NCBI RefSeq assembly: GCF_900096585.1
Contig: NZ_FMYH01000004.1
Location: 124,001 to 188,000 of the forward strand
DNA from: Sanguibacter gelidistatuariae
GTDB taxonomy: Bacteria; Actinomycetota; Actinomycetes; Actinomycetales; Cellulomonadaceae
Direction of reading: 5' to 3'
DNA length: 64,000 nucleotides
Below, piece after piece: positions 33,814 through 42,137 of the stretch. The notes under the pieces were generated by a model. The model did not search any database and had not been told where the DNA came from. It saw only the letters and a list, made by a program, of their open reading frames with translations. Position 1 is the stretch's first letter. Every line of letters starts with the position of its first letter. A program made the translations under genes and the position numbers.

Positions 33814-34674
33814 ATGACAGGCCGCCTTATCCTTGCCGGAACGCCCATCGGCGACGTCGAAGACGCCTCACCGCGCCTGCGTCGCCTCCTCACCGAGGCG
33901 GATGTGATCGCGGCGGAGGACACCCGACGGCTGCACGCGCTGGCCGGCCGGCTCGAGCTCAAGCCGGGTGGGCGGGTGATCAGCTACCACGAGCACAACG
34001 AGACGGCGCGGGCCGACGAGCTGCTTGACGTCGTCGCCGGCGGGGGCACGGTCCTGCTCGTGACGGACGCCGGTATGCCGAGCGTGTCCGACCCGGGCTA
34101 CCGCATCGTCACTCGGGCGATCGAGCGCGGGCTGCCGGTGACGTCGGCGCCGGGACCGAGCGCCGTGCTCACCGCGCTCGCGGTGTCGGGGCTGCCCACG
34201 GACCGGTTCTGCTTCGAGGGCTTCCCGCCGCGCAAGCCGGGGGAGCGGGCTCGGGCCTTCGAGCTGCTTGCCGCCGAGCGCCGCACGATGGTGTTCTTCG
34301 AGTCCCCGCACCGCGTCGACGTGACCCTCGCTGCGATGGCCGACGGTTTCGGCGACGACCGCAAGGCCGCCATCTGCCGCGAGCTCACCAAGACCTATGA
34401 GGAGGTCATCCGTGGTGGGCTGCGCGAGCTCGCCGAGCGGGCGGCCGGGGAGCAGCTGCGCGGGGAGATCTCGATCGTCGTAGCGGGTGCCCCTGAGCGG
34501 GAGTCGGCGACCACCGCCGAGCTCGTCGCCGAGGTGCTGACCCGGGCCGACGCCGGAGAACGGCTCAAGGAGGCCGTGGCAGAAGTCGCCGCGGCGGCCG
34601 GAGTGCCTAAGCGCGACCTCTATGCGGCCGCGCTCGCCGCGAAGCCGGCCCGACCGGCGGGGCCGAAGAAGTAG
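33814..34674 (+). CDS. rsmI: 16S rRNA (cytidine-1402-2'-O)-methyltransferase RsmI
   Basis: 286 residues, usual length. Methylates the 2'-OH of C1402 in the ribosomal P site using SAM. Tetrapyrrole-methylase fold hallmarks: '[22 protein letters not shown]', '[15 protein letters not shown]', 'YHEHNE', '[20 protein letters not shown]', '[37 protein letters not shown]' and 'FFESPHRV'. The C-terminal region '[25 protein letters not shown]' is the conserved HTH-like tail. Confidence 0.96.
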   Translation: MTGRLILAGTPIGDVEDASPRLRRLLTEADVIAAEDTRRLHALAGRLELKPGGRVISYHEHNETARADELLDVVAGGGTVLLVTDAGMPSVSDPGYRIVTRAIERGLPVTSAPGPSAVLTALAVSGLPTDRFCFEGFPPRKPGERARAFELLAAERRTMVFFESPHRVDVTLAAMADGFGDDRKAAICRELTKTYEEVIRGGLRELAERAAGEQLRGEISIVVAGAPERESATTAELVAEVLTRADAGERLKEAVAEVAAAAGVPKRDLYAAALAAKPARPAGPKK

Positions 34675-34686
34675 CGCGAGGCGACG

Positions 34687-34723
34687 TCGCCTGCCCGGCC
34701 GGGCTTCGTCGTCGGGCAGGCGA
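34687..34723 (+). terminator. Terminator after rsmI
   Basis: TCGCCTGCCCG and CGGGCAGGCGA form a perfect 11-base stem, 12 bases after the stop, with a GC-rich 15-base loop. Confidence 0.75.
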
Positions 34724-34738
34724 TCGAATGGATTCGAT
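34723..34738. promoter_or_regulatory. Palindrome at the ABC-exporter promoter
   Basis: ATCGAAT-GG-ATTCGAT is an inverted repeat. If translation starts at ATG 34759, a GAGAAT six bases upstream would be a leaderless -10 and the palindrome would cover the -35 region. A regulator is not identified nearby. Confidence 0.45.
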
Positions 34739-34740
34739 CG

Positions 34741-36516
34741 ATGCGCGAGAATGGTCCGATGACCCGTGAGAGCGCACCGATCGAAGACTGGTACGACGGT
34801 GCGTACCCGGCGCGCACGACCGCCAAGCTGTTCTCCGACCAGCGATGGCGCCTCGCCGGGGCCGCGGCGGCCTACGCGGTCAAGCACTCGCCCGTATGGC
34901 TCATGCCGGTCCTCACGGCCGAGGTCATCGACATCGTGGTCGAGAAGCGCCCGCTGTCCCAGCTGTGGGTGGTCGCCGCGATCATGGCCGTCGTCATCGC
35001 CCAGAACCTGCCGCTGTCCGTCCTCTACATCCGCTGGCTCAGCCAGTCTGTACGCACGGTCGAGACGAACCTGCGGATGTCCCTGGCCCGGCGCCTGCAA
35101 GAGCTGTCGATCGGCTACCACCGACGGATGAGCGCCGGCGTGCTGCAGGCCAAGATCGTGCGCGACGTCGAGAACGTCGTGGAGGCCTCCCGGCAGACCT
35201 TCGACTCGACCATGGGCGCGGTGTCCACCCTGGCCGGCGCGCTGGTCCTCACAGCCGTGCGGACGCCGGAGTTCCTGCCGGTCTTCCTGGTCACGGTGCC
35301 GATCGCCGCTGGCCTGGTCTTTGCGACCCGCCGGCGCATGAAGGACCGCAACGCGGCCTTCCGCAAGCAGGTCGAGGCGATGTCCGCGCGTGTCTCGGAG
35401 ATGACCCACCTCATCCCGATCACCCGCGCGCACGCCCTGGAGAACCGCGAGCTGGACCGCCTGGACGGCACCCTGGTCGGCGTGCGCGACGCCGGCATCC
35501 GCCTCGACATGCTCAACGGACGCTTCGGAGCACTCGCCTGGATCACGTTCCAGCTGCTCTCGGTGGCCTGCCTGATCGGCGCCGCGTGGGCTGCCTACAC
35601 CGGCACCTTCGACCTGACTCCAGGCGACATCGTCATGCTCTCGAGCTACTTCATGCAGCTGACCGGCTCGGTCACCGTGCTGATGAACCTCGCCCCGGTC
35701 ATCACCAAGGGGCTCGAGTCGGTGCGGTCCATGGCCGACGTCCTGTCCGAGGAGGACATCGAACACAACGACGGCAAGATGAGCGTGCCCGCCGTCGACG
35801 GCCGGGTCACCTTCGAGCAGGTGGCCTACCAGTACGACGACGCCGCGGCTCCGGCGATCTCCGACCTCACCCTCGACGTGCCCGCCGGGGAGACGATCGC
35901 GCTGGTCGGTCCGTCGGGCTCGGGCAAGTCGACCGTGCTCAACATGGTCATCGGGTTCCTGCGGCCCACGTCCGGGCGGATCCTCGTCGACGGCCAGGAC
36001 ATGGCCGAGCTGGACCTGCGTTCCTACCGCAAGCACATCGCCGTCGTGCCGCAGGAGTCCTTGCTCTTCGAGGGCTCGGTGCGCGACAACGTGACCTACG
36101 GCAGCAAGGACCTCTCCGACGAGGTGGTGCTCGCTGCGCTGTCAGACGCGAACGCCGCGGGATTCGTGGAGGAGATGGGCGGGCTGCACGCCGTCATCGG
36201 AGAGCGCGGCTCGCGCCTCTCGGGCGGACAGCGCCAGCGGATCGCAATCGCCCGTGCGCTCATCCGCAACCCTCGGGTGCTCGTCCTGGACGAGGCGACC
36301 TCGGCCCTGGACGGGACGTCGGAACGCCTCGTCCAGCAGGCGCTGGAACGGCTCATGGCCGGGCGGACGACCTTCGTCGTCGCGCACCGGCTGTCCACGA
36401 TCCGCGGTGCCGACCGCATCGCGGTCATGGAGAACGGGCGGATCGTGGAGGTCGGCTCGCACGCGGAGCTCGTGGCGAGCGGCGGCGCGTACGCCGCGCT
36501 CAGCACGAGCTCCTGA
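34741..36516 (+). CDS. ABC exporter, fused membrane and ATPase domains
   Basis: 591 residues from ATG 34741, or 585 from ATG 34759 ('MTRESAPIEDWYDGAYPARTTAKLF'). Six membrane helices (about 35-320) are followed by the nucleotide-binding domain: Walker A GPSGSGKST, Q-loop 'VVPQESLLFEGSVRDNVTYG', signature LSGGQRQR, Walker B 'RVLVLDEATSALDG' and the H-loop 'FVVAHRLSTIRGADRI'. All catalytic residues are intact. As a half-transporter it should dimerise; no sister gene is adjacent, so a homodimer is likely. Cargo (lipid, peptide or drug) cannot be read. Confidence 0.92.
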   Translation: MRENGPMTRESAPIEDWYDGAYPARTTAKLFSDQRWRLAGAAAAYAVKHSPVWLMPVLTAEVIDIVVEKRPLSQLWVVAAIMAVVIAQNLPLSVLYIRWLSQSVRTVETNLRMSLARRLQELSIGYHRRMSAGVLQAKIVRDVENVVEASRQTFDSTMGAVSTLAGALVLTAVRTPEFLPVFLVTVPIAAGLVFATRRRMKDRNAAFRKQVEAMSARVSEMTHLIPITRAHALENRELDRLDGTLVGVRDAGIRLDMLNGRFGALAWITFQLLSVACLIGAAWAAYTGTFDLTPGDIVMLSSYFMQLTGSVTVLMNLAPVITKGLESVRSMADVLSEEDIEHNDGKMSVPAVDGRVTFEQVAYQYDDAAAPAISDLTLDVPAGETIALVGPSGSGKSTVLNMVIGFLRPTSGRILVDGQDMAELDLRSYRKHIAVVPQESLLFEGSVRDNVTYGSKDLSDEVVLAALSDANAAGFVEEMGGLHAVIGERGSRLSGGQRQRIAIARALIRNPRVLVLDEATSALDGTSERLVQQALERLMAGRTTFVVAHRLSTIRGADRIAVMENGRIVEVGSHAELVASGGAYAALSTSS

Positions 36517-36537
36517 CCGGGTCCACGGAGAGACGAA

Positions 36538-38760
36538 TCAGCGTTCGCTGCGCGTGCGTCGCGAGCTGACCATGGCGATTCCCGCGATGGCCAGGCCGGC
36601 CGCGGTGAGCAGCGCGGCGAGCGGGGAGGCGCCCGTCATGGCGAGCCCACCCGAGCTGGGGAGCGTGTACGCGCCGGTCGGCGCGGTTCCGCTCGTGCTG
36701 AGCACACCCACGACCGGCGTGCGAGCGGCCGTATTGGTCACGGCGACCGCAGTCGCACCGGCGGAGACGGTCACGGCCGCAGAGGTGGGGGTCGTGGCGG
36801 AGGCGACGGTGAAGGTCGGTGAACCCCACTGCACGTTCGTGACGGCGGGGATCACCGGTTCGGTGAGGGTCACCACGGTTCCGACCGGCAGGTCCTCGAT
36901 GGTCGCGGTGGCTCCGGCGAGAACCGGCAGCGTCCCCGTGACGACCTGTCCGTCGAGGGTGTAGGAGTATGCCACCGCGTAGGCGGTATCGGCCGGGACG
37001 AGCGAGGCAGCCGGCCCGGTGACGGACTTGGTCACCGCGATCGAGCCCAGCTCGACGTCGGGCACGCGGGTGGTGGTGTTGGTGAGGTTCACCGCGACCG
37101 TGGAGTCGGCGGCGATGGTCACGTCGATGCTGGGGGTGGGTGTTGCGGTTGCGCCGGCGATGGTGAATGCCGGCGCGCCCCAGGCGGCCCCAGTCACGGC
37201 GGGGATCACCGGTTCGGTGAGGGTCACCACGGTTCCGACCGGCAGGTCCTCGAGGGTCGCGGTGGCTCCGGCGAGAACCGGCAGCGTCCCCGTGACGGTG
37301 TTGCCGTCGAGGACGTAGGAGTAGTCGACGGCGTACTCGGTGCCTGCGGGGACGACACCGTCACCGGTCACGGCCTTCGTGACGGCCAGGGCGCCGACCT
37401 TGACCGGGGGTACCACGAAGTGGTTGGTCGCCGTGACTTGGATCAGGGCGGGGGAGTCCGCGGTCACGGTCACCGTGTCCGAGTCGGAGTAGGTGACCGA
37501 GGTCGCGCCGAGGTTGTCCGTCTCGGTGATCACACAGACGCTGCCCACAGGGATCGACTGGATATAGGCGACCTCGTCGGCCGCGAGGGTGAGCGTTCGC
37601 GGGAAGGTGGCGAGGCTGGTGCCGTCCACCGTGCAGTCGACTGAGAAGGCGAAGCTGCCGGCCGGGGCGATGCCGTCGACCTTCTTGGTCAGGGCGAGGC
37701 TGCGGACCATGTCGCCGTTGCCGTCGCCGCTCGCCCCCTGATAGAAGGCCGTGCCGTTGGTCGACCAGGCCTCAGACCCGGCGATCGTGTTCGCGTAGGT
37801 GTCGCCGTTGACGCGCTCAGTGGGCAGCGGGGCCCAGTACTGAATGATGAAGGTGCCGGTGGCCTCAGGCGTGTAGTTGATCTTGACCTGGAACTGGTTC
37901 GCGGTGGGACCCTCGGTGAGGGCGTAGCCGTCGGAGGCATCCGCGGCGAGGCGGACGACGTTGTTGCCCCAGTCGCCGCCGTTCCACTCGGAGTCGAGCA
38001 CGAAGTCGATCGTGAACGTGGTCATGTCGGGGATCAGGCGGGGGTCGATCGTGTCGGTCAGGGTGATCGGCGTGCCGTCCTGGCCGACGACATCCTTGGA
38101 GGGCAGGTAGATCTGCCACACGGTCTCGGCCGTGCCGTCGGCGACCCAGCCCCACTTCGTCGGCGTGGTGATGGGCTCGAAGGTGCCCTCGCCCACCTCA
38201 CCGACTCCCCCAGGGATCGCGACCACGATGGTTGCGCTCGAACCGGCGACGAACGTGACTTCCTCGTTCGTGCTCGTCTCGGTGAAGGACGCGTAGAAGC
38301 TCAGGGTGCCGCTGACGTTCTTGCGGTCGTTGACGTAGGAGGACAGCGTGCACTCGAAGCCGGCGGGGGCCACCGTGCAGGTCGCCACGACCGCGCCCGT
38401 GGGGTCCTTGAGGTCGAAGGTGTCGACGAAGCCGCTCAGCTTGGGATCCGTGGGGAACGCCAACGAGAAGGTGTCACCCGCCACGGCGGCGTCAGGCACC
38501 GCCCAGGTCGCGTCGATCTTGAGCTTTTGGTACTGGGTGATGGGATCACCGGACGTGGTGATGGTGACGCCGGTGACGGCGTCCAGCTCGGTCGCCTGGG
38601 ATGCGACCGGGAGACTCACGACGGCGATCGCGGCCAGCAGGACTGCAACGAGGGCGGCCGTGGCCCGTCGGAGACGGGACATCGTTGCGAGGCCGCGCCG
38701 GGCGCGTCGGTGTCGTGGGGCAGCTCCGCGAGGTGGGGCAGATGATGAGCTGGTAGCCAT
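36538..38760 (-). CDS. LAxTG-anchored surface protein with DUF5979-like repeats
   Basis: 740 residues; GGAGG lies five bases before ATG 38760. A long signal peptide (basic region to about 33, hydrophobic core 'ATAALVAVLLAAIAVVSL', cleavage near 'ASQA') leads to an Ig-like adhesin region (about 55-420). Three DUF5979-like domains follow (about 335-690), the last two sharing 'LPVLAGATATLEDLPVGTVVTLTEPVIPAVT'-type text. The C-terminus has LAMTG, a hydrophobic span and 'SSRRTRSER', a class E sortase signal. It would be covalently attached to peptidoglycan as an adhesin or pilin-like protein. No sortase gene lies in the window. Confidence 0.88.
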   Translation of the reverse strand: MATSSSSAPPRGAAPRHRRARRGLATMSRLRRATAALVAVLLAAIAVVSLPVASQATELDAVTGVTITTSGDPITQYQKLKIDATWAVPDAAVAGDTFSLAFPTDPKLSGFVDTFDLKDPTGAVVATCTVAPAGFECTLSSYVNDRKNVSGTLSFYASFTETSTNEEVTFVAGSSATIVVAIPGGVGEVGEGTFEPITTPTKWGWVADGTAETVWQIYLPSKDVVGQDGTPITLTDTIDPRLIPDMTTFTIDFVLDSEWNGGDWGNNVVRLAADASDGYALTEGPTANQFQVKINYTPEATGTFIIQYWAPLPTERVNGDTYANTIAGSEAWSTNGTAFYQGASGDGNGDMVRSLALTKKVDGIAPAGSFAFSVDCTVDGTSLATFPRTLTLAADEVAYIQSIPVGSVCVITETDNLGATSVTYSDSDTVTVTADSPALIQVTATNHFVVPPVKVGALAVTKAVTGDGVVPAGTEYAVDYSYVLDGNTVTGTLPVLAGATATLEDLPVGTVVTLTEPVIPAVTGAAWGAPAFTIAGATATPTPSIDVTIAADSTVAVNLTNTTTRVPDVELGSIAVTKSVTGPAASLVPADTAYAVAYSYTLDGQVVTGTLPVLAGATATIEDLPVGTVVTLTEPVIPAVTNVQWGSPTFTVASATTPTSAAVTVSAGATAVAVTNTAARTPVVGVLSTSGTAPTGAYTLPSSGGLAMTGASPLAALLTAAGLAIAGIAMVSSRRTRSER
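36842..36943. repeat. 102-bp near-identical direct repeat, copy 1
   Basis: Matches 37196-37297 at 101 of 102 positions (difference at 36900/37254). The offset is 354 bp (118 codons), one DUF5979-like domain, so recombination would add or remove a domain in frame. Confidence 0.92.
37196..37297. repeat. 102-bp near-identical direct repeat, copy 2
   Basis: Partner of 36842-36943 within the same surface-protein gene. Nucleotide identity far above what the protein repeat needs suggests a recent duplication or gene conversion. Confidence 0.92.
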
Positions 38761-39003
38761 GGGGTCCTCCGTCGTGCAGCCGCGGTGTGTACGGCACTTT
38801 CACGGGCGAAGTCACGCGGGAGGCGTCCCGCCGTGTCGTCCGTCACAGGGGAAGACTGCGAGATCTGTCGAACATGACGCGGGATGGCCGAGCAGTTTTT
38901 TGAATCTGGGAATGGGCGCGTCGTCCTGGGGCGAGAGCGTCGCGGCATACGTCTACGCGTTGGATCTGGCCCGCTGTCCGGTGACGGCCGAACCTGGTGT
39001 GCC

Positions 39004-39588
39004 TCAGGCGAGGCCCACCAGCACCCCGGCCCGGGTCATCTCGGCTCGTGCGGCAGCCCCCTGCTCGGGGGTGACCGGGACCGTGAGGTTGCTGAACACC
39101 CGGGTGGCGAACCCCAGAGCGAGCGCGTCCAGCGCGGTCGCCTTGACGCAGTGCGACTCCGCGATCCCGACGACGTCGACCGCGGTGATCGTCTCTGCGT
39201 GCAAAATGTCCACGAGCAGGTTCCCGTCGCCGTCGCGCCCCTCGAAGCCGGAGTACGCGGCCGCGTACTGGCCTTTCTTGACGCTCACCTCGGGAGCCAG
39301 CTCGGCGAGCGCGGGGTGCAGCTCGGCCTCGGCGGTCCCGGCGACCCCGTGAGGTGGCCAGGTGTCGACGAAGTCGGGAGCCTCGGAGAAGTGCTCGCCC
39401 GGGTCGATGTGCCAGTCCTGGGTCGTGACCACCAGGTCATAGTCGTCGCGCCGGTCGGCCGCGAAGACCGCGATGGCGTGCGCTACGGCGTTGCCTCCGG
39501 CGACCGCGAGCGCGCCACCTTCGCAGAAGGTGGGCTGGACGTCGACGACGATGAGGGCGCGATGGGTACCGAAGGCGGGGCTGCTCAT
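39004..39588 (-). CDS. pncA: Nicotinamidase / isochorismatase-family amidase
   Basis: 194 residues. Hydrolyses nicotinamide to nicotinate in NAD salvage. The catalytic triad is visible: Asp in 'ALIVVDVQPTFCEGG', Lys in 'EVSVKKGQYAAAYSGF', and Cys in 'VVGIAESHCVKATALDAL'. The metal-binding motif 'TTQDWHIDPGEHF' (Asp-x-His...His) identifies the nicotinamidase branch. It is divergent from the aminotransferase with about 80 bp between. Confidence 0.93.
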   Translation of the reverse strand: MSSPAFGTHRALIVVDVQPTFCEGGALAVAGGNAVAHAIAVFAADRRDDYDLVVTTQDWHIDPGEHFSEAPDFVDTWPPHGVAGTAEAELHPALAELAPEVSVKKGQYAAAYSGFEGRDGDGNLLVDILHAETITAVDVVGIAESHCVKATALDALALGFATRVFSNLTVPVTPEQGAAARAEMTRAGVLVGLA

Positions 39589-39669
39589 GGGTCCACAGTA
39601 TCGAGTGCGGGCGTCCAGCGGTGGTGAGATCTCCCGCCGCAGCGGGCTGCGCGGTATTACGCTTCCCCC

Positions 39670-40863
39670 ATGCCCCGTGAGATCGAGTTCCGCCGCATCC
39701 CCGGCCTGCCGCCGTACGTCTTCACGATCATCGACTCGCTCAAGCTCGCGGCCCGCCGCGAGGGGCGGGACATCGTCGACCTCGGCTTCGGCAACCCGGA
39801 CCTGCCGAGCCCGCAGATCGCGGTGGACAAGCTCGCCGAGGCCGCGCAGAACCAGCGCAACCACCGCTACTCCGCCTCCCGCGGGATCCCCAAGCTGCGC
39901 CAGGCGGTTGCCGACCTCTACCAGCGGCGGTTCGGCGTCACCCTGGACCCCGAGACCCAGATCATCTCCACGATCGGCGCCAAGGAAGGGTTCAGCCACC
40001 TCATGTGGGTCCTGCTGCAGCCCGGTGACGCGGCGATCGTGCCGACGCCCAGCTACCCCATCCACATCTGGGGCCCGTACTTCGCCGGCGCAGACGCCCG
40101 ACAGGTGCCGATCGGCGACGGGGACGACGCCGCGGGCTTCATCGACCGGGTGATGGAGGCATGGGAGCTGGGCTGGCCCAAGCCGCGCGTCGTCGTGCTG
40201 TCCTTCCCGCACAACCCGACCACGACCATCGCCCAGCTCAGCGACCTGCAGCGGCTTGTGGACTGGGCGAAGGACCGCGACGTCGTCCTCGTGCACGACC
40301 TCGCCTACGCGGACATGAGCTTCGACGGGTGGACGCCGCCGTCGATCATGCAGTGTGAGGGCGCGACCGACGTCGCCGTCGAGCTCTACTCGATGACGAA
40401 GTCGTACTCGATGGCCGGCTGGCGGGTCGCCTTCCTCGTCGGGCGCGAGGACGTGGTCGGTGCGCTCGGCAAGCTCAAGAGCTACCTCGACTACGGGACG
40501 TTCCAGCCGATCCAGATCGCCGCGACGGTGACCCTCAACGAGGCCCTCGACTTCCCCGCCGAGGTCTCCGAGGTCTACGAGTCCCGCCGGAACGCGCTCT
40601 GCGACGGCCTGAACCGCATCGGCTGGGACATCACGAAGCCGGCGGGCACCATGTTCGTCTGGGCCCGGATCCCCGAGCCCTACCGGGCGATGGGGTCCAT
40701 CGAGTTCGCCAAGCTGGTCATCGAGACCTGCGACGTGGCCGTTTCACCCGGCGTCGGCTTCGGTGCCGGAGGCGACGAGTTCGTGCGCTTCGCCCTGATC
40801 GAGAACGAGCACCGCATCGGTCAGGCCGTCAGAGGACTGAAAAAGGGGTTGACCCTGCTGTGA
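39670..40863 (+). CDS. PLP-dependent class I/II aminotransferase, AlaC-like
   Basis: 397 residues; TACGCT six bases before the ATG suggests a leaderless transcript. Fold-type I motifs: 'IVDLGFGNPDLPSP', 'RYSASRGIPKLRQAVADLYQRRFGV', 'SFPHNPTTTIA' and the PLP lysine in 'SMTKSYSMAGWRVAFLVG'. The closing 'FVRFALIENEHRIGQAVRGLKKGL' is characteristic of the glutamate-pyruvate (AlaC) group, which exchanges amino groups between alanine/pyruvate and glutamate/2-oxoglutarate. It overlaps the following gene by four bases. Confidence 0.92.
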   Translation: MPREIEFRRIPGLPPYVFTIIDSLKLAARREGRDIVDLGFGNPDLPSPQIAVDKLAEAAQNQRNHRYSASRGIPKLRQAVADLYQRRFGVTLDPETQIISTIGAKEGFSHLMWVLLQPGDAAIVPTPSYPIHIWGPYFAGADARQVPIGDGDDAAGFIDRVMEAWELGWPKPRVVVLSFPHNPTTTIAQLSDLQRLVDWAKDRDVVLVHDLAYADMSFDGWTPPSIMQCEGATDVAVELYSMTKSYSMAGWRVAFLVGREDVVGALGKLKSYLDYGTFQPIQIAATVTLNEALDFPAEVSEVYESRRNALCDGLNRIGWDITKPAGTMFVWARIPEPYRAMGSIEFAKLVIETCDVAVSPGVGFGAGGDEFVRFALIENEHRIGQAVRGLKKGLTLL

Positions 40864-42050
40864 CTGCTCCCGGACGGCGCACCGTAGCCATCGCGACGAT
40901 GGTCGCCGTCTGCGCGCTCGCAGCCTGCTCGAACGACGACGACGCAGCCCCGGCCGCCACGTCGACGGCGGCCACCTCCACGAGCGCCGAACCCGAACCC
41001 GAACCCAGCGCCTCCGCGCCGGCCGGCTCGGACGTTCCGGCCGTGCCCGAGGTGACCGTCACGGTCACCGGGGCGGTCGCGACCGGCCTCGCCGCGCCCT
41101 GGGGCCTGGCCCAGCTGCCCGACGGCGCGTGGCTGGTCACCCAGCGCGACGACCATGCGGTCCTGATCGTGCGCCCCGGCGGCGCCCCGACGCCCGTCAG
41201 CGGCACGGGCGCCGACGACCTGCGGGACCGGACCGTGGGAGACGGCGAGGCCGGGCTGCTCGGCGTGGCCGTCTCCCCGACCTTCGCCGAGGATCACCTC
41301 GTGTTCGTCTACCGCACGGGCGAGTCTGGGAACGAGGTGCTCCGCGGCGAGCTCGACGGGGCCAGGCTCGGACCGCTCACCACGATCGTCAGCGACATCC
41401 CGGCGGCAGGCAACCACAACGGCGGCCAGCTGGCCTTCGGCCCCGACGGCTACCTCTACATCTCGACCGGTGACGCAGGCGATTCCCGCCACGCCCAGGA
41501 CCCGGACTCCCTCGCCGGGAAGATCCTGCGGGTGACCGCAGACGGCAAAGTGCCCGCGGGCAACCCCGTCCCCGGCTCGCCGGTGTGGAGCCTGGGGCAC
41601 CGCAACGTCCAGGGACTGGGCTGGTCCGCGGACGGGCGGATGTTCGCCTCGGAGTTCGGGCAGGACACCTTCGACGAGCTCAACCTCATCGTCGCGGGCG
41701 GCAACTACGGCTGGCCCGACGTCGAGGGGACCGGCGGCGAGGCCGACGGCTTCATCGACCCGCTCGTGACCTGGCCGACGTCGGACGCCTCACCGAGCGG
41801 TCTGGCCGTCACGGACGAGGGCGTGTACCTCGCGGGGTTGCGCGGGGAGCGCCTGTGGCGCCTGCCGCTCGCCGACCGCGGCGTGGGCGAGCCGCAGGAG
41901 CTGCTCGCGGGGGAGTACGGACGGCTGCGCGCCGTCGTGGCCAGCCAGGACGGCTCGCTTGCGGTCCTGACCAACAACACGGACGGGCGCGGCACCCCAC
42001 GCGAAGGCGACGACCAGCTCCTCCTGCTCGCGGTCGCCCCGGCGTCCTGA
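40860..42050 (+). CDS. PQQ-type aldose sugar dehydrogenase lipoprotein
   Basis: 396 residues from GTG 40860. The signal peptide ends at lipobox A-L-A-A-C (Cys near 22), so the protein is lipid-anchored outside the membrane. After a Thr/Pro/Glu linker (about 25-60) comes the six-bladed soluble glucose/sorbosone dehydrogenase propeller: 'LAAPWGLAQLPDGAWLVTQRD', 'LLGVAVSPTFAEDHLVFVY', 'HNGGQLAFGPDGYLYISTGDAGD', 'LAGKILRVTADGKVP' and 'WSLGHRNVQGLGW'. Relatives oxidise aldoses with PQQ and Ca2+. No pqq genes are seen. Confidence 0.88.
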   Translation: MTAPGRRTVAIATMVAVCALAACSNDDDAAPAATSTAATSTSAEPEPEPSASAPAGSDVPAVPEVTVTVTGAVATGLAAPWGLAQLPDGAWLVTQRDDHAVLIVRPGGAPTPVSGTGADDLRDRTVGDGEAGLLGVAVSPTFAEDHLVFVYRTGESGNEVLRGELDGARLGPLTTIVSDIPAAGNHNGGQLAFGPDGYLYISTGDAGDSRHAQDPDSLAGKILRVTADGKVPAGNPVPGSPVWSLGHRNVQGLGWSADGRMFASEFGQDTFDELNLIVAGGNYGWPDVEGTGGEADGFIDPLVTWPTSDASPSGLAVTDEGVYLAGLRGERLWRLPLADRGVGEPQELLAGEYGRLRAVVASQDGSLAVLTNNTDGRGTPREGDDQLLLLAVAPAS

Positions 42051-42137
42051 CGCCGCCCGCGGGAGGCCGCGACCGGCGTCGTCCACAACGACGGACTCTG
42101 ATTCTGGCTGGTCGCAAGACGCCTTAACATTGGCTGC

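Noticed and set aside
38761-39003. Gene in the space between the surface protein and nicotinamidase
   Set aside because: Open frames extend from shadows of flanking genes; apart from the surface-protein ribosome-binding site, I see nothing.
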